From NCBI RefSeq assembly GCF_003013715.1, contig NC_072817.1, forward strand, positions 620,001-684,000: 64,000 nt of DNA. Direction: 5' to 3'. The notes under the pieces are model-generated. The model made no database searches. It saw only the letters and a program-made list of their open reading frames with translations, and was not told where the DNA came from. Shown here one piece after another: positions 51,091-60,668 of this stretch (positions within the stretch are counted from its first letter, which is position 1; every line of letters starts with the position of its first letter). The position numbers were made by a program, and so were the translations under genes. The DNA is from Candidozyma auris (lineage: Eukaryota; Ascomycota; Pichiomycetes; Serinales; Metschnikowiaceae).

Positions 51091-53724
51091 ATGCCCTCTG
51101 AACTCTACTACGAGGCCCTTCCTTCACAATTGAAACCCATTCACTATGACTTGTCTGTGTTTGACTTAAATTTGGACAATGACACTTACAACGGTGTGGT
51201 GGTGATCGATTTGCAGGTTGTAGAGGAGACGGATGAGTTGCACTTGCACTATAGAGACTTGAAAATTGGCGAGATCAAGGTAAAAGTTGGAGAGCGGTCA
51301 ATTGAGGCGAAGGTGGCTTCCATAGATGAGAAAAAGGAGTTCTTTGTGGTGAAGTTCTCTGAGCAAGTCTTCCCAAAAGATGAAAAGATTCAGGCGACTA
51401 TTACCTACAGCGGAATTATCCAGACTAACATGGCGGGCTTGTACAAGTCCTCGTATAAGGAGAATGGCGAGACAAAGTACATGATGCTGACACAATTCGA
51501 GGCTACTGATGCCCGTCGGGCTTTCCCTTGTATGGACGAACCAGCGTTGAAAGCAACATTCGTGGTCCACATCACCTCGGATGCTCATTACACCGTTTTG
51601 GGCAACACCCCTGTAGAAAAGGTCGAGGAGAAGGGTGACAAGAAAATCACCTCGTTCCAAAAAACTCCTATCATGTCTACGTACCTCTTGGCGTGGGCGT
51701 TGGGCGAGCTCGAGTACATTGAAGGCTTCACTGAAGACAAGTACTTCAACGACAAGCCTTTGCCGGTGAGAATCTACACCACAAATGGGTACACCAAAGA
51801 CGCAGAGTTTGCGCTTTCATTGGCACCTAGGATCGTCGACTACTTCTCCAAAATCTTCGAGATCAAGTACCCATTGCCCAAGTTGGACCTTTTGGCGGTT
51901 CATTCCTTCTCCCACAATGCCATGGAGAACTGGGGTCTCATCACTTACAGGTTTACTGCTCTCTTATACAATCCGGACACGTCTGATCCGGAATACAAGC
52001 AAAAAGTGGCCTACGTTGTTGCTCACGAGATTGCTCACCAATGGTTCGGTAACTTGGTGACCATGCAATGGTGGGATGAGCTTTGGCTCAACGAGGGTTT
52101 CGCCACTTGGGTTGGATATGCTGCTGTGGATTACCTTTTCCCAGAATGGGACATGTTCAGTGCTTTCGCTTCCTCCTCGTTGCAAACGGCCCTCAAGTTG
52201 GATGGCTTGAGAAACTCCCATCCTATCAAAGTGCCTGTTGTCAGTGCTTTGGAGATTGATCAATTATTTGACCAGATTTCCTATTTGAAGGGTGCCTCTA
52301 CCATTCTTATGCTTTCGGCATACTTGGGCACCGGCATCTTCTTGAAAGGTGTTGCACACTACTTGAATGCAAACAAATATGGAAATGCCACTTCTTTGGC
52401 CCTTTGGAAGAGCCTTTCTGAGACTTCTGGACATCCTGTTGCTAAGATGATGGACTCCTGGATTAATAAGATTGGGTTTCCTGTTATTAACGTGGAACAG
52501 GAGGGCAAGAATCTTGTCTTGAAGCAGTCTAGATTTTTGAATGGTGGTGGTGTCAAACCCGAGGACGACCAGACCGTGTGGTGGGTGCCCCTCAACGCTT
52601 GCGGAGACAATGTGCAACTGTTGAAAGAAGACATCATTGACAAGAAAGTGACTACGATCGAGAACTATACTGTTGAAGGTTTCTTCAAGCTCAATCAGGA
52701 CTCGCAAGCTGTCATCAGAGTCGACTACTCCCCAGATATTCTTCAAAATAATGTCTTCCCATACTTTGACAAACTTAGTTCCAAGGACAAGGTCGGGGTT
52801 ATCGCCGATGTTGCATCTATTGCTATGTCAGGAAATGAGAACACAGACACGATCACTTTCTTGGAGCTTGTCAAGTCGATTGTTCTTGATAGCGACAAAA
52901 TTGGCGAGTCCTATGTTGCTTGGTTAGAGCTTTGCTCACGTTTGTCCTCTTTGAAGACAACTTTTAGCGGTGAGGATGAGGAGCTCAGTGAAAACCTTGT
53001 CAGTTTCATCCAAAAGGTGTACGCCAAGTTGGCTGTCAAGTTGTTGAGCGAGCAGGTTGAGGTCAACGATGTGCTAAAAGCTAAGCTTAAGGCGCAAATC
53101 CTAAACAGCGCAGCTACTTATCATGTTCCAGAGGTCAAACAGATGGCCGAGACCTACTTCGACGGCTGGAAACAGTCCAAGATCATCGATCCGGCCATGA
53201 GGTATTTCACATTTTCCTCGATTCTTTCATCTAGTGCTGTCACAGAAGATGACGTGAAGGTTGTCATGGACGAGGTTATCAACCCTTCTGCATTGGATTC
53301 CAGAGAGGTGGCCTTGAGTGCCTTGGGTAACATCCTGAGTCCTGAGCTTGCCAAAAATATCATTTCTACGCTTACTGATATCAACATTGTGCCCGTCATG
53401 GACGCCCACTTCTTAGCTGGCAACATCTCGAAGAACACCGCCGTGAGGGACCTCTTGTGGGAGTTCATCAAGGAGAACTACTCAACGTTGCACAAGTTGA
53501 TGTCGACAAACATGGTCGTCTTGGACAGGTTCATCAGATTCACCCTTGGCAACTACCAGCTGGAAGCCATGGCTGATGACGTTGAGGCGTTCTTCAAGGA
53601 TCGTGATGTGAACGGTTTCGAGAGGTCATTATCGCAAGTGCTAGACTATATTAGAATCAACGCTGCTTGGTTCAAAAGAGACCACGTCCGTGTCAAGGAG
53701 TGGTTGACCAAAAACAATTTTTAG
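51091..53724 (+). CDS. M1-family zinc aminopeptidase (Aap1/Ape2 type)
   Basis: The protein has 877 residues. The N-terminal saddle domain starts YYEALPSQLKPIHYDLSVFD. The catalytic domain has zinc ligands His312, His316 and Glu335 (HEIAHQWFGN then NEGFATW, correct 18-residue spacing), with Glu313 as base. The exopeptidase motif reads NAMEN at 276-280 rather than the usual GAMEN. The ERAP1-like C-terminal helical domain completes the chain. S. cerevisiae has Aap1 and Ape2 of this type in cytosol and periplasm; there is no signal peptide here. The Gly-to-Asn change sits in the substrate-binding loop and could alter specificity. Confidence 0.94.
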   Translation: MPSELYYEALPSQLKPIHYDLSVFDLNLDNDTYNGVVVIDLQVVEETDELHLHYRDLKIGEIKVKVGERSIEAKVASIDEKKEFFVVKFSEQVFPKDEKIQATITYSGIIQTNMAGLYKSSYKENGETKYMMLTQFEATDARRAFPCMDEPALKATFVVHITSDAHYTVLGNTPVEKVEEKGDKKITSFQKTPIMSTYLLAWALGELEYIEGFTEDKYFNDKPLPVRIYTTNGYTKDAEFALSLAPRIVDYFSKIFEIKYPLPKLDLLAVHSFSHNAMENWGLITYRFTALLYNPDTSDPEYKQKVAYVVAHEIAHQWFGNLVTMQWWDELWLNEGFATWVGYAAVDYLFPEWDMFSAFASSSLQTALKLDGLRNSHPIKVPVVSALEIDQLFDQISYLKGASTILMLSAYLGTGIFLKGVAHYLNANKYGNATSLALWKSLSETSGHPVAKMMDSWINKIGFPVINVEQEGKNLVLKQSRFLNGGGVKPEDDQTVWWVPLNACGDNVQLLKEDIIDKKVTTIENYTVEGFFKLNQDSQAVIRVDYSPDILQNNVFPYFDKLSSKDKVGVIADVASIAMSGNENTDTITFLELVKSIVLDSDKIGESYVAWLELCSRLSSLKTTFSGEDEELSENLVSFIQKVYAKLAVKLLSEQVEVNDVLKAKLKAQILNSAATYHVPEVKQMAETYFDGWKQSKIIDPAMRYFTFSSILSSSAVTEDDVKVVMDEVINPSALDSREVALSALGNILSPELAKNIISTLTDINIVPVMDAHFLAGNISKNTAVRDLLWEFIKENYSTLHKLMSTNMVVLDRFIRFTLGNYQLEAMADDVEAFFKDRDVNGFERSLSQVLDYIRINAAWFKRDHVRVKEWLTKNNF

Positions 53725-53854
53725 TTCCCAAGCAGCTTTTAGATCAAAGTAAACTTCTACATATCCAATTACAGGACCATCGTCTTCTATTGATGTAGAT
53801 ACCACATCTGAATCTACCCAGGGTCTATATAAAAGCATATTAACAAGCGCTCAA

Positions 53855-55576
53855 TTAAGCTTCAACTTTGTTCTCGTGAGTGGCAGCATATCTTCCCGAA
53901 GGATCAGCGTGGCAGCCCCACTCAGCCTTTGGAATCCATCTCATGACAGTGGAACCAGCGGCCTTGGAGCCGTGGAACACTTCATCAAACTTGCAGCGGT
54001 ACCAGTAAGCCTCCTTGGTAGTTGGCACATCGTCTCCCCACTCGGGTTTAGGGTTGGCAAGCATCTCGTCGGTGACAGCAGCCTCAGCAGCATCCTTCAA
54101 GCCGTCAATCCACGAGTATCCCACACCGTCAGAAAACTGCTCCTTCTGTCTCCACAAAATCTCATCTGGCAAGTATGGCTTGACATCTGGCTCGTCAGAG
54201 GTGTCGAAGGCCTTTCTCAAGATATACTTCTCGATTCTACCGTTCTTGGGGTCAATCAACTTGTCCTGTGGGTTGATGTTCATGCACACGTTCAAGAACT
54301 CCTTGTCCAAGAAAGGCACTCTGGCCTCAAGACCCCAGGCCATGGTGGATTTGTTGGCTCTCAAACAGTCGGCGTAGTGCAAATTCTTGACACGCTTGAC
54401 ACACTCCTCGTGGAACTCCTTGGCAGAGGGAGCGTTGGCAAAGTACAAGTAGCCGCCAAAGATCTCGTCAGAACCCTCACCGGAGAGAACCATCTTCACA
54501 CTCTGGGCCTTGATCTTTCTCGACAACAAGTACATAGGAGTAGACGCACGGATGGTGGTGACATCGTAGGTCTCCAAGTGGTAGATGACGTCGTTCAAGG
54601 CGTCCAAGCCTTCCTCCAAAGTGAAGGTGTGGGAGTGGTGGATAGTACCAATGAAATGAGCGACCTTCTCAGCGGCAATCAAGTCTGGAGCACCGGGAAG
54701 ACCAATGGCAAAAGAGTGCAAACGGGTGAACCCAAGAGAGTGCAAGGAGCCGCTAGCATCAACACCGGTGAGCTCCTTGTTAGCATCGATACCATCGTGG
54801 CCAAGAGCAGCAGTAGCCTTCTCGGTCTCTCTAGCAGCAATGGAGGCAATCAAGGATGAGTCAAGACCACCAGACAACAACACACCGTAAGGAACCTCAG
54901 CCATAAGTCTCTTTCTGACAGCCAATTCCAAGGTCTCACGTACCTGCTTGTAGTCGACATGTTTCTCAGGCACCTTGGAAGCGTCCCACCACGAGGGAGT
55001 GAAGTAGCGGGTGAGCTGGTCAGTCTTAGAGTCGTAGATGTGGCCGGGAGGGAAGGCGGTGATTTCGTCACACTCGTCAACCAAACACTTCAACTCGGAG
55101 GCGAAATAGCGAGTGTCTGGGGTCTTGGAAGACTTACCCATGTACAACGTCGTGATACCAATAGGGTCTCTGGCAGCCAAAATTCTGTCCTCCTGCTTGT
55201 CGTACAACACCCAGGCGAACATACCGTCCAAGTGTTTGGGGGTGTCGATGTCGTACTTCTGGGCCAAGGGAATGATGGGCTCACAGTCGGAGTGAGACTT
55301 GTATGGGTAGTCGGGGAACTGTGCTCTCAACTGGATGTGGTTGTAGATTTCACCGTTGACGGCCAACGAGTAACGGCCATCTGGAGAAGTGATGGGTTGG
55401 GCGCCCGAGTCCAAGCCGACGATGGCCAATCTCTCGTGGCACAAGATGGTGGAGTTAGAAACAACGTTACCAGACCAGTCGGGGCCTCTGTGTCTGATTT
55501 TTTTGGTGTTTTTAAGAGCGACATCCTTGAACTTGTCGATGTTGGGCTGCCTGTAGGCGGCGTATATTCCACACAT
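53855..55576 (-). CDS. ASN1: Asparagine synthetase (glutamine-hydrolysing)
   Basis: This 573-residue protein starts MCGIYAAY, giving Cys2 as the N-terminal nucleophile of the class II glutaminase domain (about 1-190, with [13 protein letters not shown] and NGEIYNH). The synthetase domain carries the ATP pyrophosphatase loop [12 protein letters not shown] near 235 and the blocks [17 protein letters not shown] and [21 protein letters not shown]. All catalytic elements are intact. It makes asparagine from aspartate, glutamine and ATP. The symbol follows yeast Asn1/Asn2; only one copy is visible. A TGACTCA box at 55791 suggests Gcn4 control. It is convergent with the aminopeptidase gene. Confidence 0.97.
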   Translation of the reverse strand: MCGIYAAYRQPNIDKFKDVALKNTKKIRHRGPDWSGNVVSNSTILCHERLAIVGLDSGAQPITSPDGRYSLAVNGEIYNHIQLRAQFPDYPYKSHSDCEPIIPLAQKYDIDTPKHLDGMFAWVLYDKQEDRILAARDPIGITTLYMGKSSKTPDTRYFASELKCLVDECDEITAFPPGHIYDSKTDQLTRYFTPSWWDASKVPEKHVDYKQVRETLELAVRKRLMAEVPYGVLLSGGLDSSLIASIAARETEKATAALGHDGIDANKELTGVDASGSLHSLGFTRLHSFAIGLPGAPDLIAAEKVAHFIGTIHHSHTFTLEEGLDALNDVIYHLETYDVTTIRASTPMYLLSRKIKAQSVKMVLSGEGSDEIFGGYLYFANAPSAKEFHEECVKRVKNLHYADCLRANKSTMAWGLEARVPFLDKEFLNVCMNINPQDKLIDPKNGRIEKYILRKAFDTSDEPDVKPYLPDEILWRQKEQFSDGVGYSWIDGLKDAAEAAVTDEMLANPKPEWGDDVPTTKEAYWYRCKFDEVFHGSKAAGSTVMRWIPKAEWGCHADPSGRYAATHENKVEA

Positions 55577-55790
55577 AATGCACTGGGTAGGAGGGTGAAG
55601 AGAGGGTGGAGATGGTTTTGAAGGTTTGACTGAATAATTCAGAATTTTTTCAATGAATCATCTCGAGTTCCGAGGGCGGTGCGGTGCGCTAACTATGTGT
55701 GTGGCACGTGATCTCCGGGCGCTGCAACCCTACTTCTACCGCATCTGATCGCCTTAACCGATGGGACCGCCCTCGGAAGTCCCCAGGCTA

Positions 55791-55797
55791 TGACTCA
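55791..55797. promoter_or_regulatory. Gcn4-type site upstream of ASN1
   Basis: TGACTCA lies 215 bp upstream of the ASN1 start. This is the consensus for Gcn4, which induces asparagine synthetase during amino-acid starvation in yeasts. Confidence 0.6.
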
Positions 55798-56504
55798 GCC
55801 TGAACCCGGCCCATCAACTCTTATAAAAGAAGTTATTTCAGCTCCAGAAATATTATTGTAGAAGGCTGAGGGCGGCTTGTGTTCATGCTCTCCAAAAGTC
55901 TGTATTGTATCGATTGCTGGGGCCTCAATGGTGAGGCGTTTAAACGGCTGCGAAATCGGAATAACTCATCAGAGGACCTGAGGCACCGTTCAAAGCTAGA
56001 GTTGGTGCACACTTTAACATGTACTTGGTTTTTGAAAAGTCGTGCCTAGAATCTTTGAAAGCTGATCCTTGATTACAAGGCAAGTCAGCAACAGTCTTGT
56101 CAAGTGTTCAGTAGGTCTCAGTGATTCTTGGGTGGCTTGTGTAAGTCTTCTTTTGCCAGTTCTTGAGTGGCAAATTCTAGAAGAGTTGCATTTGGAGCTC
56201 AAAGGTCGATTTGATGTATCTTGATACTTTGAATGGTTCTTATCCCACTGGTTGTTGTATGAAAATCGATTTGAAGTTTGTCCACCTTTCAACACATTGG
56301 CAGCAAAAGTATTCATAGATCAGAGTTACAAAGTCGATCTTTTAACCAGAGAAGAATTGTGTTGTGCTGGAGCAAACCATTATTTATCTATTACAACCCT
56401 TGCTATGTAGAGAAGAGTCGCCTGGAAAAATTCAGTATTATCTTTAGATTGTTCATAGTTACTTGGAAGAGGCGCTTTGCTCGCTAGGACCGCTTGATGG
56501 CTTG

Positions 56505-56528
56505 AATGGCTGCGAAAAATGTCGTCGC
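56505..56528 (+). repeat. Extended copy C of the dispersed intergenic motif
   Basis: It reads AATGGCTGCGAAAAATG then TCGTCGC, then TTTGTCAG. It shares GTCAG with copy A at nearly the same distance, with one extra A-tract base. Confidence 0.75.
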
Positions 56529-57127
56529 TTTGTCAGTGCTAGCAGCCCATCTACACAAAACGTTCTCCAAGAAAATAGGATGGATTTTTGACTAGCTACA
56601 TGGACCCATTATTTGTCAACCCAAACGAGATTTCTTGTTCTGTTCTCCTATTCTGTGTGGAGCCCACCAAATTGGCATTCCCGAGGCTAGAACGACATTG
56701 TCGCTTCTGGCCAGTGATAGCAATAACATTCAACGGCCAACTAATAGTTATGCAAATCGATAATTTTCCCACTTTGCGACAATCCAAAGCCATTTACAAG
56801 TCGTTGGGAGATGTGGAATAAACTGTTTCCACTTGGCTAGGTAACCAGGGTATCTGGTAGCTTCTAGCAGCCAATTCACAGATCACTCTTCAATGAGCAA
56901 ATAGTACTTCTGCCACAGGAAACTGAAAGATTACGATACAAAAAAGGCATTCTGAATTGCCTACTAAATTTCATTTGAGCCCACCTTTGTATTCAGTCCA
57001 GCCATTCTGATACGTCTTCCTAACGTTGTGTGGCCCTCGCACGACCAGTGGCGCACTAGTATTATCTTCAACACTCATAGTTTATCATCAGTCAACCTTC
57101 CACAGCCTTTACCTTCAACATCACAAT

Positions 57128-57961
57128 ATGGCCCTTCCTAAGCTCGCAGGAGAATTGTACCAATTGTATGACCAGAACAAGTATGACGAGTGCCAGCGTC
57201 TTCTTCCGGCAATAAAGATGGAGTTGATCAAGCACAACTTACTTGTTCCAGTTCCTTCCAACTCGAAGACTCCCGACCAGCTAAACGACTTGAAGATCTC
57301 CGAGCGAATTCTTGAAATCGGTGCCTTACTGTCGTTGTTGTCTCACAATTATGCTGGGTTCGAGAACTTCTTTGCTTCATTGCGTCCTTTCTACACCTCT
57401 ACGGTGTTGCATGGAAAATCAGAAACCAACTCAGATGCCACCAAGATAATCGCATTGTACTTGCTCTACTTACTTTCACAAGGACTTATAAGCAAATTTC
57501 ATGTGGAGTTAGAAACCATATACAACAGCCCACTGTTCAATGTCGACAAGGACAAGTACTTGAACTATCCTATTGATTTGGAGAGAAACTTGATGGAGGG
57601 CAATTACATCAAAATTTGGAAGTTGCTACAGCACGAGGACTCCTTGCCATGTAAGGAATTTCATCTTTTCACCCAAACCTTGATCAACACCTTAAGATAC
57701 GAAATCGCCAAGTCGATTGAGAAGTCCAACGACTCCATTCCCGTGTCAAATTGCAGAACGTTGCTCTACTTCCCCCAAGAGCAGTCCGACAGGGCCTTTG
57801 AGGAGGCGTTGAAGCAGGATTTAGAGGTGGAAGACTGGGAGTTCAAAAATGGCATCATCTACTTCAACAATAAGGCGTCTCAAAGTGCAACGACAACTGA
57901 CAACACATCAGTTATCAGCAATGTGTTGAACTACGCAGAACAAATCGAGTCGATTGTATAA
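57128..57961 (+). CDS. RPN12: Rpn12, 19S proteasome lid subunit
   Basis: The protein has 277 residues from ATG 57128. An in-frame ATG at 57026 lies in non-conserved leader. Family blocks are LLPAIKMELIKHNLLVP, ISERILEIGALLSLLSHNYA, IALYLLYLLSQGLISKFHVE and YPIDLERNLMEGNYIKIWKLL. The PCI/CSN8 region is at about 110-240, ending in KNGIIYFNNK. Length matches S. cerevisiae Rpn12 (274). It is the last lid subunit incorporated. It ends 15 bp from the convergent VPS28 stop. Confidence 0.95.
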   Translation: MALPKLAGELYQLYDQNKYDECQRLLPAIKMELIKHNLLVPVPSNSKTPDQLNDLKISERILEIGALLSLLSHNYAGFENFFASLRPFYTSTVLHGKSETNSDATKIIALYLLYLLSQGLISKFHVELETIYNSPLFNVDKDKYLNYPIDLERNLMEGNYIKIWKLLQHEDSLPCKEFHLFTQTLINTLRYEIAKSIEKSNDSIPVSNCRTLLYFPQEQSDRAFEEALKQDLEVEDWEFKNGIIYFNNKASQSATTTDNTSVISNVLNYAEQIESIV

Positions 57962-57976
57962 GTGCAGCAAACGAGA

Positions 57977-58801
57977 CTATTCTAGAGAGTTAAAGAAGCC
58001 CTTGTATGCCCCGTCGAGCTCGTCGAGAAACTGATCAATCTCTTCCTGGGCTAACTCCTGATTCTCTTCCAAGTTGTTGAGCTTGATGAGCCACCCAACA
58101 AGTTTTGACTTGCCAGGGAAGTCAATCGGTGTGGTTGTATCATTATCTTTCAGCACCAAGTCATTCAAGCTAACTACCAAATCGCTTAAAAGCGGGTGTA
58201 GTTGTGCTTTGGTTTTGTAATTGAGCTTCAATGCATCCATAAGAGTAATGAAACTTCCTGTAGCTTCTGCCACCAATCTTGCCAGCGCCAGCGCTGAGTT
58301 CAGTGCCTGAGCGACACTAGTGGCTCCCTTATGCTCCGATGTACTCTCGACAACTGTATGAAATTGCTGTATCGTAGCAGGAACACCAGAAGTGAGCCTT
58401 TCAGAGGCAAGTGGAACATGTAGTCTAAACGTTTCCTGCAAAAGTTGTAGGATGCTAGAATGATCCTCCTCAATGCCTGGTAAGATCTCTGAGAGGACAG
58501 CCTTGTGGGTCGGGGTTTTCCCAAAGCTCTTTACGAGCATCTGGTACTGGTTAATCAAGCGCATAACTGTTGATGTGTACTTCTCTTTATCGGTTATGTA
58601 GTCTTTCAAGTAGGAATTCTCAATCATCTCCAAAACCGTTGCGATGGAGTAGATCTCACACAAGGACTCATATACGGCTTTGTGGATCGTAGTCAGGAAT
58701 AAAGACGATTTGGAGAACTCCTGGTGAGAGTTAACATCAGGATTGTCTGCTGGAGTATAGGAAGTAGTCGCCGTTGGGGCGTAAGCCGGAAGACCAGACA
58801 T
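57977..58801 (-). CDS. VPS28: Vps28, ESCRT-I subunit
   Basis: The protein has 274 residues. The N-terminal core domain has SLCEIYSIATVLEMIENSYL and STVMRLINQYQMLVKSFGKT. The C-terminal four-helix bundle, which binds ESCRT-II Vps36, has LVAEATGSFITLMDALKLNY and AQLHPLLSDLVVSLNDL. Both blocks are diagnostic. S. cerevisiae Vps28 is 242 residues; the extra length is a Pro/Thr-rich N-terminus (about 30 residues). ESCRT-I sorts ubiquitinated membrane proteins into multivesicular bodies. It is convergent with RPN12. Confidence 0.96.
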   Translation of the reverse strand: MSGLPAYAPTATTSYTPADNPDVNSHQEFSKSSLFLTTIHKAVYESLCEIYSIATVLEMIENSYLKDYITDKEKYTSTVMRLINQYQMLVKSFGKTPTHKAVLSEILPGIEEDHSSILQLLQETFRLHVPLASERLTSGVPATIQQFHTVVESTSEHKGATSVAQALNSALALARLVAEATGSFITLMDALKLNYKTKAQLHPLLSDLVVSLNDLVLKDNDTTTPIDFPGKSKLVGWLIKLNNLEENQELAQEEIDQFLDELDGAYKGFFNSLE

Positions 58802-59181
58802 GGTAGTATGGTGGTTTTAGTGAATGGAGAATGCAGGAAGATCACTAAGGGACCCACTACACTACGGTCAAAGATGGACACCAATCTGGCTAATGGAAGG
58901 TATTTTGGAGACTTATTTTTTCCTTTCTACTAAAATCTAGTTCACCTCGTTTTGCGTTCACATTTCTGCAAATGTCCCCTGGTTGCACATTCATTGGAGC
59001 ACAGTCAAGGAGGTCCTTTCCTTGTATTCATGAATTCGATCAAGTCAAATGCAGGCCGAAATAGTTTCTGTCATTGTTACTTGAGCTTATCAAACCCTTA
59101 TGTGTGTAGCTCTTCTTGTCGAAACTCAGGGAGAATATAGTATGTAAGCCTGACCCCAATACGTTTGTCACTCCACCCTCC
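58802..59181. other. VPS28 promoter and arrestin 3' flank
   Basis: No gene, RNA or repeat is seen in this stretch. Confidence 0.5.
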
Positions 59182-60603
59182 TCATTCTATACAGCTGACT
59201 AGCAGGCGTCCGTAAGTGTCAAGTGAGCACCCAAGAGCTTCATAGTCAGATCGGTTTGAGTGATAGAGTCTTGGCCCAAGACAGAACCTCTGAAGCATCA
59301 TATGTACTTCTTCGTCCTTAAATGTTGCAGCCGCATTATTCACCACGTCTTTGCCAAAGCGGTCACGGGCTACTAAACATTCTCCCTTGATCCAGCTGAG
59401 GAGATACTCGCTGCTCAGTCGGTCAAAAGGAGATACCGTCAAAGGCAAGTGTACCTCTGTGTCCTTTCCGTGACTTATCTTCACTTTCACTATTATCTCG
59501 TAGCGCAAAGAAAAGAGTCGGCCAATGGTTGTAAACCCCTGCGTATGTGTGACTGGAACGCCCTCAGGTACTTTGGAGAGGTTTCTGTTTTTGTTGAAAG
59601 TGGCACTAGGGAACTTCACGGTCAATTCGTCTGTGTATGACTCAGTAGCATCTGAAATGCTAAAATGCCTTAGAAAGTCGTTAGTGAAAGGGAAAGGGAA
59701 CTCGAATATATGGGTTGATCCGTCTGCGGTGATGAGTCTATCACACTCCCTGGTATCACTTCTCAACTTCAACTCTCTCTTTGGTGGGAGCCCCGAGTCG
59801 AAACCTTGCATGTGCTCCTTTAGTTGCATGGTGACCAGCTTAAGACGTAAATTCTTCTTTCTTTTATTGTGTAATGGGTTGCCTGCGATTTTGACTCGGA
59901 GGTGGAACTGGTCCGAGGGACCTAAAGAGCTGATAGGTAGCTCAAGATCCACAAGCACTTGATTATCAGCAGACGGCCTTTGTTCGACCACAGGCTCATT
60001 GAATTGACGGTACAAAGGAAGCGTATCGTACATTTTAATAGGGATAGGAAACTTTTCCTCGAATGAAAATTCAGTGTGGGCAGAAGTTCCGCCTGTGAAA
60101 CGCACACACAAGTAGTGGACCGTGGAGGCGTTCCAATTGGGGAAATATCCACTCAGAGTTATGCTTTTGGGAAGCGGTAGTAGGATGGGCACGTCTAGGC
60201 CCAAAAGCTTTTGGTAGAATTGGCCCATGGGTGGAGCATACACCATGGGATCTTTGCACATTCGATACTCTTTCATGGGCTCGCTGGAACCGAGTTTTGA
60301 AGAGACGATAGCTCTTTGCTCTGTTCTGAGTTCCACGCCAATCAGGCGACACGTGAACAGCGTCAGCTTGGAACATCGGATTTCGATGGTTGTCTCTATA
60401 CGAGGCTTAAGTTAGTATGTGGATAGGACATAAAATGAACGAATTACGCATACTATGGAGTGGGGAACTCCAGGGGCTCCTTTGACTATAGACTGGCCGT
60501 CTGTTCGTAGGCCTATATGGACTGGACACTCTAATTTCGGAGGAGCCATAGGTTGAAAGAGGAAGAACGGTAGGGTGGTGATTCTGGGGTAGTGAAGGTT
60601 CAT
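59182..60603 (-). CDS. Arrestin-like trafficking adaptor with one 48-nt intron
   Basis: Exon 2 (59182-60405) has no usable ATG near its start, but its frame runs back through IETTIEIRCSK to a splice site. The intron at 60406-60453 starts GTATGC and has TACTAAC (complement at 60411-60417) 5 nt before its TTAAG end. Exon 1 is 60454-60603 from ATG 60603, or from ATG 60549 (MAPPKLECPVHIGL). The joint is in phase, giving 457 or 439 residues. The N-terminal arrestin sandwich is split by the intron. The C-terminal part has THTQGFTTIGRLFSLRYEII and VKVKISHGKDTEVHLPLTVS, then PFD, as in arrestin C domains. Such ART proteins bring Rsp5-type ubiquitin ligase to permeases; I see no clear PPxY. Assignment to a named ART is not possible. 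Confidence 0.75.
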
Positions 60604-60668
60604 GCACGTGACTACCCTACCAGGTCTACAACAGATCTATATCAAGGCATAAACAGCATATATGATAG

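Larger units (their letters stand above)
55577..57127. other. 1.5-kb intergenic region with motif copies
   Basis: No gene is supported; frames at 56278-56821 show no domains. It holds CACGTGA near 55707, the Gcn4-type site at 55791, a near-copy of the dispersed motif at 55945 (CGGCTGCGAAA) and an extended copy at 56505-56528. A hairpin-capable GCCTCA-ATGG-TGAGGC lies near 55922-55937. Confidence 0.5.

Noticed and set aside
53876..54859. 327-codon plus-strand ORF antisense to asparagine synthetase
   Set aside because: The minus-strand frame encodes a complete enzyme with all motifs; this one has no domain and follows codon bias.
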